Source of the DNA: Candidatus Heimdallarchaeota archaeon
GTDB taxonomy: Archaea > Asgardarchaeota > Heimdallarchaeia > Heimdallarchaeales > Kariarchaeaceae
Reading direction: 5' to 3'
DNA length: 64,000 nucleotides
Assembly: GCA_030149205.1 (NCBI GenBank)
Contig: JASBSB010000003.1
Coordinates: 409,710 to 473,709, forward strand
Under the pieces are notes generated by a model. The model worked only from the letters and a program-made list of their open reading frames with translations, ran no database searches and was not told where the DNA came from. Below are positions 9,505-18,134 of this stretch, piece by piece. A program made the position numbers and the translations under genes. Position 1 is the stretch's first letter. Each line of letters opens with the position of its first letter.

Positions 9505-9610
9505 TTTTGTCGAATTTGAATAACTTTAGCATATTTTTGGTTTACGAGGATTAGTTATGAGTAAAATTTCTAATAAAATTTCTAAATAAATCTCAGAATA
9601 AATTCAAGGT

Positions 9611-9943
9611 TTATCGATTCTTCCTTCGTTGACCTTTAGGTCTGAAAGATGATCTCATTGACCTTCTATCTCTTCTCTGTTTTTTAGGTCTAGGGACAAC
9701 ATAAACCTTGATTGGTAAATTTCCTACTATTGCTTTTTTAAAATTAACAGCTAAGTAAGGACTTTCAACAGAACCAAATGGAAGGTCAACTTCTCCAATT
9801 TTGGCATATTTTCCATGATTCTTAACGTATACCTTACTTCTCATTGGAGGGATAAACTCGGGTTTGTGAATTATGGCTTGATTGTTAACAGTATGTGAAA
9901 CATTGCCTAAAGTCTTGTACTCAGTCTCTTTACCATCTATCAT
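9611..9943 (-). CDS. gar1: H/ACA ribonucleoprotein subunit Gar1
   Basis: A small basic protein of 110 residues matching Gar1, a component of H/ACA RNPs that pseudouridylate rRNA. The central six-stranded barrel region is seen (MRSKVYVKNHGKYAKIGEVDL then FGSVESPYLAVNF), followed by a strongly basic Arg/Lys-rich tail resembling the eukaryotic RG-rich tail. The start overlaps the srp19 stop by four bases (ATGA), indicating translational coupling. The order rps8e-srp19-gar1 fits a known archaeal arrangement; a tfb gene that often follows is absent here. Confidence 0.85.
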   Translation of the reverse strand: MIDGKETEYKTLGNVSHTVNNQAIIHKPEFIPPMRSKVYVKNHGKYAKIGEVDLPFGSVESPYLAVNFKKAIVGNLPIKVYVVPRPKKQRRDRRSMRSSFRPKGQRRKNR

Positions 9944-10335
9944 GTTTTGCTCTTCACTTTCTTTCTCTTTTTAGCAGATTTGGTTCGCTGCCTTTTAGTG
10001 CCTTCCTCAGACTTATGATCCGGGATTATCTTTTTCTTAGGGACAAACCGCTTTGCCTTTTTTGCAATATCTTTGAGTAGTTTCTCCTTTGGTAATTTGT
10101 TATTTTTATCTATAGCAATGAGAATTCTACCATTGTGTTGAACCCAGTTTCCGGGGTAAGATTTTTCTTTCTCCACCTGAATTTCTAGTCCCAATGATTG
10201 ACAAGCTTTAGAAAACCTGGCCAGTGCAATGTTTTCCATAGCAAGTGATTTGTTCACCCTCCTTCCATCACGTCTAGATCTATTTTTATCAAAGTATTCT
10301 GGATAAATAACTTGAAATTTTCTCCGACGTAACAT
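9940..10335 (-). CDS. srp19: Signal recognition particle subunit SRP19
   Basis: A 131-residue SRP19, which binds SRP RNA and prepares it for SRP54. The diagnostic N-terminal region is present (VIYPEYFDKNRSRRDGRRV), as are the conserved PGNWVQHNGRILI strand and the RNA-binding basic residues. The last 35 residues are an Arg/Lys-rich extension, making it somewhat longer than the usual archaeal protein of about 95-105 residues. It starts 13 bases after the rps8e stop and overlaps gar1 by four bases. Confidence 0.92.
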   Translation of the reverse strand: MLRRRKFQVIYPEYFDKNRSRRDGRRVNKSLAMENIALARFSKACQSLGLEIQVEKEKSYPGNWVQHNGRILIAIDKNNKLPKEKLLKDIAKKAKRFVPKKKIIPDHKSEEGTKRQRTKSAKKRKKVKSKT

Positions 10336-10348
10336 TTTATCAGTTCAC

Positions 10349-10738
10349 TTATTCAGAGGTTTCTAATAGTACACCATTGAGGACAGATACTTGACCTGGT
10401 CGACTTGTAACCCTTACTTCCCCTAACTCTGTCGATAAGATTGCACCTTTTGTAACTATTTTTCGCCTTGTAAAATCTCTCGAAGCTGGATTCGTCTCAA
10501 GTCCAGAGACTTTCACCTTACTGGTTTTTTGAGTCTTAGGATCAAACACGTTGATATATTCAATTGAGAGGAGTTTATGTTTGATATTTCCACCAAACGT
10601 TCTCACAACCTTTTTCTTTTTAGATCGAATGTGAGTTGCTACAGGATCTCTTCCTCTGAATCTTAAACGTTTCCCCATGCTCTTGTGCCTTAGTCCTCCA
10701 CTGATTTTCCTTTTGCTTGGTCCTCGATATTGTACCAT
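10349..10738 (-). CDS. rps8e: Small ribosomal subunit protein eS8 (S8e)
   Basis: A 129-residue archaeal/eukaryotic ribosomal protein S8e. It has the basic N-terminus (SKRKISGGLRHKSMGKRLRF), the GRDPVATHI segment, the RTFGGNIKHKLL motif and the NPASRDFTRRKIVTKGAIL block typical of the family. Length fits the archaeal form. First gene of the rps8e-srp19-gar1 operon, with a TATA box just upstream. This gene alone rules out a bacterial origin. Confidence 0.95.
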   Translation of the reverse strand: MVQYRGPSKRKISGGLRHKSMGKRLRFRGRDPVATHIRSKKKKVVRTFGGNIKHKLLSIEYINVFDPKTQKTSKVKVSGLETNPASRDFTRRKIVTKGAILSTELGEVRVTSRPGQVSVLNGVLLETSE

Positions 10739-10769
10739 GATTATCTACAAGCTATTTAGATGTTGTTTA

Positions 10770-10780
10770 CATTTAAAAGA
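10770..10780 (-). promoter_or_regulatory. TATA box of the rps8e-srp19-gar1 operon
   Basis: On the minus strand the sequence reads TCTTTTAAAT, centred about 36 bases upstream of the rps8e ATG, with a purine/pyrimidine-mixed BRE-like stretch before it. Transcription would start about ten bases before the ATG. It is the only good TATA-like element in the 130-base gap to the next gene. Confidence 0.4.
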
Positions 10781-10873
10781 ATCGAAACAGTACAAAATTT
10801 GTCAAAGTATCAGCAATTTAATTTAAAATCTTGATTTTTTTTTAGTAGATTTAATAAGAAACAAATAAAGGAG

Positions 10874-11218
10874 CTAATTACCCCATAACTTTAGAATGGC
10901 ATGTCCATAGTTGTAAATAAATATGATAAGTCCAGAAAGTACTGTTGACCAAATCATCCAACCATTTAATTTACTGACCCATGGTTTGTTCGCTAATTCA
11001 GGTTTGTACCCATAATAAAGTGTAATTGCGAAAAACACGATCAGCAACCATAATCCCTGTGTTGCCCAATGATGATATAATGGGGGCCAAGCTTTCATAA
11101 AATCAAAAAATGGGTGCACCAACTCCTTTATTGGGACAAGAATTCCATTTAACCAAACAGCAACTATATACGCTATTTCAGCACCAACAGTCCAAGAACT
11201 TAATGTAGATTTTTCCAT
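10874..11218 (-). CDS. Small membrane protein (three predicted helices), unrecognised
   Basis: A 114-residue polytopic protein with about three hydrophobic helices (near residues 10-30, 55-75 and 90-110). The frame is open to 11239, but the ATG at 11218 has a strong ribosome binding site (GAGGTGA, five bases upstream), so it is preferred. Histidines occur in LYHHWATQGLW and NYGHAIL, which could ligate a cofactor, but no known heme or quinone motif is clear. It starts 11 bases after the preceding gene and probably forms a complex with that membrane protein. Confidence 0.6.
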   Translation of the reverse strand: MEKSTLSSWTVGAEIAYIVAVWLNGILVPIKELVHPFFDFMKAWPPLYHHWATQGLWLLIVFFAITLYYGYKPELANKPWVSKLNGWMIWSTVLSGLIIFIYNYGHAILKLWGN

Positions 11219-11228
11219 AATTTTCACC

Positions 11229-11686
11229 TCAATATCCATGCGCCAGTCTGAGTGTCATTGTTATGATAGCACCCATACCTTCCATAAGTAAACCAACTAC
11301 GAATATCATTAAAGCAGATGTCAGAGCAAATTTTCGAGCGGTTCTGTTGTTTACTAGATCTTCAGTAAATACAATAAATGGCAGTAGTAATGAAGCCAAA
11401 ACATAAAAGAAAAACCAGTGTTCTTTCACCTCAGTGAATATTGAATGTCCCCAGAAATAGGAACTTCCCTTAATAACATTCTTGTCTGGGCCATAGTAAT
11501 AGATATAGAACCAGCCCGCAAAGAAGTAAGTCAACACCATTAAGGTGACGGTGAGAATTGTTGCCCATTTAATTCTATGCAAATTCTCTGGTGAAGCATC
11601 TCTGATTTCAATCGCTGCCCAAAGGCAAAAATCAGAGACAAAACACCTAACAAAGCGTGTGTTAGTATTAATAATGGATGTGTCAT
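11229..11686 (-). CDS. Small membrane protein (four predicted helices), reading frame broken by an apparent 1-base deletion
   Basis: The downstream 117 residues are open from a TTG at 11582. Upstream, an ATG at 11686 opens a hydrophobic frame (MTHPLLILTHALLGVLSLIF) that joins smoothly to WAAIEIRDASPENLHRI in the downstream frame if one base is added in the AAA run at 11621-11623. The repaired protein would have about 152 residues and four membrane helices. Histidines lie in or near helices (THALLG, WGHSIF, KEHWFF, RLAHGY), a pattern that could suit heme, but this is speculation. Family unknown. Cotranscribed with the following three-helix protein. Confidence 0.55.
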
Positions 11687-11699
11687 TGTTTCACGTCCT

Positions 11700-11718
11700 T
11701 AGTTACGTATTGTAACTA
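11700..11718. promoter_or_regulatory. Perfect inverted repeat between promoter and small-membrane-protein operon
   Basis: TAGTTAC-N5-GTAACTA forms a perfect 7-base dyad 14 bases upstream of the ATG at 11686. Minus-strand TATA-like elements (CTTTAAATAC near 11747 and TATATTATTT near 11727) lie further upstream. A dyad just downstream of a TATA box is a common repressor site in archaea. The binding protein is not known. Confidence 0.35.
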
Positions 11719-12199
11719 ATCGAAATAATATACTAAATGAAGTATTTAAAGTTTTTTGGAAAGAACTAATTCACAATATAAAAAAAAAATATCCATATAA
11801 AACTTAATATATTGAATAAAATAATGAAAATATAAATGATTTATGATAAATTCCATTATTTAGAATTATTTTAATATGGATTGATTATTTTTTGATTTAA
11901 TCAAATATCACAATAATTCCAATATTTTTGCGAAATATCTCCAGAAAACTAATTACCAATTATTTTGAGAAATTTACTTGTTTAGAGTATAAATTGTTAA
12001 TTATTCAGTATTTGTTAGATTTAAAAAAAGTTCAATTTATGTAGTAATATTAGTAATTTTCTTTTGGGAAAAATTCTTGATATTATAGTAATAATATTTT
12101 TCAAACTTAAAAGGGAATTTCATAAGAATTTATTACTAGCTTACATATTGTATTAATACCTAATAGTTAAATTTGATATTTTAATGGGTGAAATATTAA
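11719..12199. other. AT-rich intergenic region between divergent genes
   Basis: About 480 bases of very AT-rich DNA between the minus-strand membrane-protein operon and the pyrophosphatase gene. It holds TATA-like elements for both directions but no open frame with protein-like composition and no structured RNA that I can recognise. Confidence 0.4.
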
Positions 12200-14434
12200 G
12201 TGATACTTATGGTTGATGTAGGATTATTTATCTGGTTACCAATAGTGATTACAATTATTGCTATAATCTATGCCTTTTGGCTTCGAAGTAAGATCATGGA
12301 ACAGAGCAGGGGGACTCCAAGCATGATTGAAGTCTCAGATGCTATTAAAGAGGGTTCAATTGCTTTCCTAAAGAAGCAATATAGTACGATCTTTATTATA
12401 GGGACACTTCTTGGTGTGTTAATACTTTTATTTTTGGATTGGAATTTAGGATCTGGGTTTAAACTTGCAGCTCCTTTGAATGCCTTTGCCTTTCTTATTG
12501 GTGTAACATTTTCATTGATCTCGGGTGCAGTTGCCATGTTAATGGCTGCTGAAAGCAACTCAAGAACGACTTTCGCAGCCACTGAAAGCACAAATAAGGC
12601 CTTAAACACAGCATATAGAGGAGGTCTTGTAATGGGGCTCCTCGTGGTTTCCATGAGCATTTTAGGAATTACATTGCTGTACTTGTTTTATACAGCTCTT
12701 GGAAATGGTGAGGTTAATCCTATCTCAGTGATTGCCTTTGGTTTTGGTGCCTCATTTGCAGCTTTATTTGCACAATTAGGTGGGGGGATATTTACAAAGG
12801 CAGCAGATGTTGGTGCAGATCTTGCTGGAAAGCTTGAAGCAGGTATTCCAGAGGATGACATCAGAAACCCCGGTGTTATTGCTGATAATGTTGGAGATGC
12901 AGTCGGTGATTGTGCAGGAAGAGGAGCAGACTTGTTCGAATCTGTGTCAGGTGAGACTATCGGTGGAATGATTGTAGGCTTAACCTTTTACTTGGCTTTC
13001 AAAGACTCCGCAAACCCTCAGGTAAGAAGTGTCGCATTGGCTTTTGTCATTTTTCCCCTAATAGCAAATTCAGTCACAATTCTAGGGACAATGGCTTCAT
13101 CTTTCTTCGTTAACGTTGATGAGGAAGGGAAGAAAACTTCAATGGATGCAATGAAGGTGGCATTCTACATTACCGCAATCATTAATTTTGTTCTGCTCAC
13201 TGGTTTGGTTGTTCTCTTATTTGGTTCCTACTGGCAGTTTATTGCCGCTGTGTTTATAGGTATCCTTTTAGCGGTTGTAACTCTTTGGGCTACAGAATAT
13301 TATACTTCAGATAAGAAGAAACCTGTCAGGAGTATCGCGGATGCATCTACAACCGGACCAGCTACAAATATAATTGCTGGACTTTCAGTTGGGATGAGCT
13401 CCACTTGGGCACCTATGCTTGGAATCGTAACGGCTGTTATGAGCACTTTTTGGCTGGGTGTAAGCTTTGCAAAAGAAAAGGGACCTTTAGTAGTCGCCTT
13501 TGCTGATCATTATAACCTTTATACCAATGGTAACATCAATCAAGTTGCATATACACTGTTTGGTGTGTTCGCTATAACTATTGGTACAATGTCAATGTTA
13601 TCAGTTACTCCAATTATCCTCGCAATGGACGGATATGGCCCAATTGCAGACCAATCTGGTGGTATAGCAGAGATGTCAGATGCTGAACCCGAGGTAAGAG
13701 AGAGAATTGACGCTTTAGATGCTGTTGGAAATACTACCAAGGCTTTAGCCAAGGGATATGGTATGACTTCTGCAGGATTAGCAGCATTATTACTATTCCA
13801 GGCATACTTAGAGGATTTTGGTAAAAGAGTTCACACAGGGAACTTCCAACTTACCACCGTAAATTTAGCAGATCCAAATATTTTAGCGGGCCTGTTTGTA
13901 GGGGCACTGTTACCGTTTGTCTTCACCTCTATGTCAATGGGGTCAGTCGGAAGAGCTGCAAATGAAATGGTTAAGGAGATCCGTCGTCAGTTTAAGGAAA
14001 TCCCGGGAATCATGGAACATAAAAACAAGCCAGATTATGCAGCTTGTATTGACGTATCCACAGGTGCTGCCCTAAGAGAGATGAGAAATCCATCACTACT
14101 GGTTGTACTTCTAACAATAGTTGTTGGTTTCTTATTAGGTCCCATCCCCCTTGCTGCTTACTTAATTGGAGCCACATCAACAGGGATATTGTTGGGCTTA
14201 ACATTAAACAATGGTGGAGGTGCATGGGATAATGCTAAGAAGCTTATAGAATCAGGACTCCACGGAGGAAAAGGGAGTCCAGCACACCATGCGGCAGTTG
14301 TGGGAGATACTGTAGGAGATCCATCAAAAGATACTTCTGGACCAGCTATCCATGTTTTGATAAAGTTGATAAATACAATTGCGTTAACTTTACTCCCCTT
14401 ATTTTTAGTTTATAATGGCATATTGAAAGTGTAG
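12200..14434 (+). CDS. hppA: Membrane-bound proton-translocating pyrophosphatase
   Basis: A 744-residue integral membrane pyrophosphatase that couples PPi hydrolysis to ion pumping across the cytoplasmic membrane. About 16 helices are expected. Signature motifs are intact: DVGADLAGKLE, the acidic DNVGDAVGDCAGRGADLFES loop, and the C-terminal GDTVGDPSKDTSGPA. In the subtype-determining motif GNTTKALAKGYG a lysine (K514) sits where potassium-dependent enzymes have alanine, which predicts a potassium-independent proton pump. Start is GTG at 12200; ATG at 12209 is an alternative. No operon partner. Confidence 0.95.
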   Translation: MILMVDVGLFIWLPIVITIIAIIYAFWLRSKIMEQSRGTPSMIEVSDAIKEGSIAFLKKQYSTIFIIGTLLGVLILLFLDWNLGSGFKLAAPLNAFAFLIGVTFSLISGAVAMLMAAESNSRTTFAATESTNKALNTAYRGGLVMGLLVVSMSILGITLLYLFYTALGNGEVNPISVIAFGFGASFAALFAQLGGGIFTKAADVGADLAGKLEAGIPEDDIRNPGVIADNVGDAVGDCAGRGADLFESVSGETIGGMIVGLTFYLAFKDSANPQVRSVALAFVIFPLIANSVTILGTMASSFFVNVDEEGKKTSMDAMKVAFYITAIINFVLLTGLVVLLFGSYWQFIAAVFIGILLAVVTLWATEYYTSDKKKPVRSIADASTTGPATNIIAGLSVGMSSTWAPMLGIVTAVMSTFWLGVSFAKEKGPLVVAFADHYNLYTNGNINQVAYTLFGVFAITIGTMSMLSVTPIILAMDGYGPIADQSGGIAEMSDAEPEVRERIDALDAVGNTTKALAKGYGMTSAGLAALLLFQAYLEDFGKRVHTGNFQLTTVNLADPNILAGLFVGALLPFVFTSMSMGSVGRAANEMVKEIRRQFKEIPGIMEHKNKPDYAACIDVSTGAALREMRNPSLLVVLLTIVVGFLLGPIPLAAYLIGATSTGILLGLTLNNGGGAWDNAKKLIESGLHGGKGSPAHHAAVVGDTVGDPSKDTSGPAIHVLIKLINTIALTLLPLFLVYNGILKV

Positions 14435-14585
14435 CCTAAGTTCATTTTATTTTAAGCAAGAAAACTCAAATACACATATCCTTTCAAATTCATCTTAAAA
14501 GTCAACAATTTTTTTTAATAGCATTCACTCATCAAGACTATCTTAGGTATATTAATTAAGTGAGAATTTCATTGAGTTATGAAAT

Positions 14586-15434
14586 ATGTGTCAGACTATA
14601 GCAATTCACTCACATAAAGGGGGAACTGGGAAAACCTTATTGTCCGTAAATTTTGCCTACCTCCTCGCTGAGATGGGATACAGGGTGGTATTGCTAGATT
14701 TAGATTTAAGTGCACCATCTTTACAAACTTTTTTTCATCCTCCAGATTCTGTAAAGTCAACCATGACTGAATTCTTAATAGGGCAAAACGTTGAACCTGA
14801 GGAGTTCATTTTCAATATGAACTTAAATTTAAAAGGAGAACTTTATGTCGGGCTCGCAAGTATAGATAGTGAGTTGCTTACAAAATTAGAAAACCGAAAG
14901 GTGAACGCACACTTAAATGATCTATATAAATTGATTGGACTAATCAAAAAGAAACTTAAGGGAGACCCTTGGAATGTTGATTATGTGATCGTAGATACAT
15001 CACCAGGTATTTCAACTTTTTCTGTGAATAGTATTGCAATCTGCGATCAGTTGGTTATGGTTCAGAGATTGTTTAACGCAGATTTACAGGGGACTGTTGA
15101 ACTATTGAAATTTGTTCATAAATCATTAAAGCCAGATACTTCTATTATTTTAAACATGATACCAGCCAAATTCCAAGAAGAAAGCCTTCTTTCTCAGATT
15201 CTTAGCTTGATTGACAATAAGATAATTAAACAATTAAAAAAGAAAAACATAGAATTTCGTGGGATAGTGTATTATGATGAAAAACTGATAGATGAAGAAA
15301 TTAACTATGCATTGCAATCTACTGGAGACTCTACCTCGAATAATTCAAGAGTAGTTTTTAGTCAAAAATACAGGCAGTCAGACTTTGTCACCAATTTGAA
15401 GTCAATAGTAAAATCGGTTATCTCCAAGGAATGA
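14586..15434 (+). CDS. MinD/ParA-family (SIMIBI) ATPase
   Basis: A 282-residue P-loop ATPase. The deviant Walker A (KGGTGKT, about residue 11) carries the signature lysine of the MinD/ParA class; the switch I-like LLDLDLSAPS follows at about residue 38, and VDYVIVDTSPG (about 134) is Walker B/switch II. Such proteins dimerise on ATP and position or activate partners on membranes or DNA. The gene ends seven bases before a gene for a longin/roadblock-like protein on the same strand, so the two probably work together. No amphipathic MinD-type C-terminal helix is obvious. Confidence 0.85.
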   Translation: MCQTIAIHSHKGGTGKTLLSVNFAYLLAEMGYRVVLLDLDLSAPSLQTFFHPPDSVKSTMTEFLIGQNVEPEEFIFNMNLNLKGELYVGLASIDSELLTKLENRKVNAHLNDLYKLIGLIKKKLKGDPWNVDYVIVDTSPGISTFSVNSIAICDQLVMVQRLFNADLQGTVELLKFVHKSLKPDTSIILNMIPAKFQEESLLSQILSLIDNKIIKQLKKKNIEFRGIVYYDEKLIDEEINYALQSTGDSTSNNSRVVFSQKYRQSDFVTNLKSIVKSVISKE

Positions 15435-15441
15435 AACCTGT

Positions 15442-16107
15442 ATGAAATGGATATTGGACACAATTTATGTTATGCTCCCAGATGGAAGATGCCTCTTCTC
15501 CACCAGTTATATTAAAAAACCCCCTCCTGTACAATTGATTACAGGATTTTTAGGAGCTTCAAATGATATTTTACAGGAATTGACCGGAGAAGAATTAACT
15601 GCATTTAGCACCAACAGATTCACAGTAAAGATCAAAAATTTCCAAAATATTATTGTGGTGGCTTCATTAGACTCAAAATCACAGAATGATATTGATCCAA
15701 TATTAGAATTAATTGGGATTGAATTTGTTAAAATATTCTCAGAAGTACTTTTGAATTGGAACGGTGATGTGAGTATATTTGACTCGTTCACGGAGCGTCT
15801 CGACCAAGTTTTGGTTTCAGCAAACCTCACTGAGAGAGAAGACCCTTGGAGAACCTTGGACTCAATATCTCTTTTAAAACTCTCGGAGGACCTCCAAAAG
15901 ATTGCGTTTGTCTTTCTTGAAATTGGACATTGTAAAGTGAAGGATTTATCCAAGCATTTAGAAATTTCTGAGGAAGAACTAGGGTCCTCTCTAGAAAAAT
16001 TAAGAAAATTAGGATATATTGGAAGAGCAAAGGTTGATTCGGAGATAGAATATTTCTTAACAAAACCTTCAAAATCGCTAAATATACAGGTTGATGATGA
16101 AATTTAA
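15442..16107 (+). CDS. Longin/roadblock-like domain protein with C-terminal winged helix
   Basis: A 221-residue soluble protein. Residues 1-115 follow the alternating strand and helix pattern of longin or roadblock folds: a hydrophobic strand with a DG turn (ILDTIYVMLPDGRCLFS), a helix (DILQELTGEEL), a strand pair (RFTVKIKNFQNIIVVASL) and a long helix (EFVKIFSEVLLNWNGDVSIF). Residues about 145-215 look like a winged helix (VKDLSKHLEISEEELGSSL, then KLRKLGYIGRA). Asgard archaea encode many longin/roadblock proteins with small GTPases; here the neighbour is a MinD-like ATPase. The fold is inferred by pattern only. Confidence 0.55.
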   Translation: MKWILDTIYVMLPDGRCLFSTSYIKKPPPVQLITGFLGASNDILQELTGEELTAFSTNRFTVKIKNFQNIIVVASLDSKSQNDIDPILELIGIEFVKIFSEVLLNWNGDVSIFDSFTERLDQVLVSANLTEREDPWRTLDSISLLKLSEDLQKIAFVFLEIGHCKVKDLSKHLEISEEELGSSLEKLRKLGYIGRAKVDSEIEYFLTKPSKSLNIQVDDEI

Positions 16108-16150
16108 TTTTCTTGGAAATTGAATAGATAGAGTGACCCTATGATGAACT

Positions 16151-17827
16151 CTACACAGTTTTCAATGTGAACTTTGGTTCACCCTCTTCAAATCTTTTGA
16201 TCAACCCATCTAAATCCTCTGTTTCTTTACCTGAATAAGATATGTTCAGGTAGCACTCCCGTATAAATTGACATGTAAGCTCCTTACCCTGTTGTTCATA
16301 GATTAAATCAAGATGATCCATAATTTTAAACATGTGTGTTAGGTGATCATGTCTAACAAAAGAGTACCCACGAACTTTACTTAGATAGATAGATAACTCT
16401 TGTGCAACGTTGGAATCCTTGGACTCCCAATAGATTAAGGTCTCCGTAATCCTCTTAATATAATTCATTTCTCTCTTGTATCTCACAGTCCAAGGTCTAA
16501 TTGGTTTGAGTTTATCTAAAAACCAGAAAAGACCAAAACCGATTATTGAATTAATATTTAAATCAGTAGACCTTCCCCGAAATTTGTTTCTGTCGTACCA
16601 GTTATAGATTCTTCTCGGAATGTGATTATAAACCAAATAGGGAACTGGAACCATTCCTATTATCTCCTCAATGGTTGGTTGAAGCTTCTTTGTTTCAATT
16701 CTTAAAGTGCCATCAGTTGACTCCTTTTGAGCATCCTTCTTTACATACTCTGCAACCCGTATCGGTCCATCCCACTGATAGAATCTTCCTGCCATATGTC
16801 TAGCATAATTTTCAGTAACTGTATAAGGGGAGACATCTGCATTGAAAACACTTTGAGTTTTTTCTAAATATAGATTACCATATTTGGGATTTTGAAAATT
16901 AACCAATTGACTATAACCCTCTATTACATACCTAGAAACATTTTCTGGAAAGGTATGCTTGATCATCGTAAATGATTCTAAAACTTGCTTCTCCCATGAA
17001 ACTCTTTTTCTCGAGGAAACAAATTTTAGTGAATGGTTTAAGGATCTGGCACTTATTTCATCTAAAGTTAGATCCTTCCAGTCCTCTTCTGATTTGATCT
17101 GTTTATGTAATCCTTGCTCAATGTACATTTCACCCAGTTCAAAGCTGGTTTTGTTAACCTCGAAGATATTTCCTTTAAATCTTCGATTTAAGGCCTCAAT
17201 TAGTGAATCTCTGGAGATATTTAATATCCCGAGTTGACTAACCATTCCCAGAATAAAAGTGTTAACAGTTCTTGGGTCTAAGTTATATTCTTCTATCAAT
17301 CTTTCACTAGAAAATCCATAGTAATTTCCATCTTTCACATATTGTTTGGCTGCCTTAATTTGATCTTCAGAACTAAAATTCTCCTTGAAGCTAGGTAATT
17401 TCTCAGGTGGGGTAATCTGTTTTTCCTCGTTTGCTATTATCACTCCATCAGGCCTTAGAAGCGGTAAAAATTTCATCAGTTCATTTAGCTCTTGACCTAT
17501 TACAAGATCACACGAGGAACGATGTGGCATCTCAGTTAGTATGATGTCATCGGGTAACTCTGATTCTTTCAGATGTGGATCCAAAAAAGTTACTGAAGTT
17601 ATTGTGGACCCACTTCTCTGAGCAAGCCCAGGTATCATTCCTCGAGTCTCATATGTATGCAACTTAGCTTTATCAGGTGCAAATCGATGACGTTCAGACC
17701 TAATAGCATAGAACAGGATTTCACTTATCGCTCCCCCTCCCTGACCACCTACAGCTCCAACAGCAATTCTATAAATCTTTGGAAGTGATTTTTCAACGTT
17801 GTTCTGCTCTATATTGTCTACAGCCAC
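16151..17827 (-). CDS. IorB-like 2-oxoacid:ferredoxin oxidoreductase gamma-domain protein
   Basis: A 558-residue protein from a GTG start. Residues about 20-250 match the indolepyruvate oxidoreductase beta subunit (pyruvate-ferredoxin oxidoreductase gamma domain): VGAVGGQGGG at the start, ETRGMIPGLAQRSGSTITSV, and a late LGMVSQLGIL segment. The remaining 300 residues are the long C-terminal region seen in extended IorB proteins, with NYARHMAGRFYQWDGPIRVAEY. IorB needs a thiamine-diphosphate/ferredoxin IorA partner to decarboxylate arylpyruvates; none is adjacent, so the partner must lie elsewhere or the function has changed. Confidence 0.75.
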   Translation of the reverse strand: MAVDNIEQNNVEKSLPKIYRIAVGAVGGQGGGAISEILFYAIRSERHRFAPDKAKLHTYETRGMIPGLAQRSGSTITSVTFLDPHLKESELPDDIILTEMPHRSSCDLVIGQELNELMKFLPLLRPDGVIIANEEKQITPPEKLPSFKENFSSEDQIKAAKQYVKDGNYYGFSSERLIEEYNLDPRTVNTFILGMVSQLGILNISRDSLIEALNRRFKGNIFEVNKTSFELGEMYIEQGLHKQIKSEEDWKDLTLDEISARSLNHSLKFVSSRKRVSWEKQVLESFTMIKHTFPENVSRYVIEGYSQLVNFQNPKYGNLYLEKTQSVFNADVSPYTVTENYARHMAGRFYQWDGPIRVAEYVKKDAQKESTDGTLRIETKKLQPTIEEIIGMVPVPYLVYNHIPRRIYNWYDRNKFRGRSTDLNINSIIGFGLFWFLDKLKPIRPWTVRYKREMNYIKRITETLIYWESKDSNVAQELSIYLSKVRGYSFVRHDHLTHMFKIMDHLDLIYEQQGKELTCQFIRECYLNISYSGKETEDLDGLIKRFEEGEPKFTLKTV

Positions 17828-18134
17828 AATGAACTGTAGTTAGAGAGGAATTTTAAAGGTTATGAGAGTGAAATTTTGATTTGTACAGAATTTGTAGTAT
17901 TTTAATGTAAACATAACTAGAACCCAAAATACGTCAAAATTGTAAATCCGTACCCTGTCAAATTAATATAAACCACTTTGAAAATTAGGAGAGAAATGGA
18001 TCTAAGCTTGTTAAATAAATAGCAAAAAGATATACTCCTGTTATAACCTCAATCATAATTGAGGATGAAAGTTTGTTGAAATTCCCCCGATTAATCATTA
18101 GGGTTTTTATCTTAGATATCTATGTGAATTTAAG
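17828..18134. other. Intergenic region with a perfect hairpin
   Basis: The region between divergent genes contains CCTCAAT-CATA-ATTGAGG at 18047-18064, a perfect 7-base stem with a 4-base loop, about 70 bases before the next start codon. It could be an operator dyad or a leader hairpin for the downstream gene. No open frame looks coding. Confidence 0.35.

Noticed and set aside
10874..11686. Heme-binding role for the two small membrane proteins
   Set aside because: Several histidines lie in or near helices, but there is no recognised cytochrome motif or partner gene to support it.
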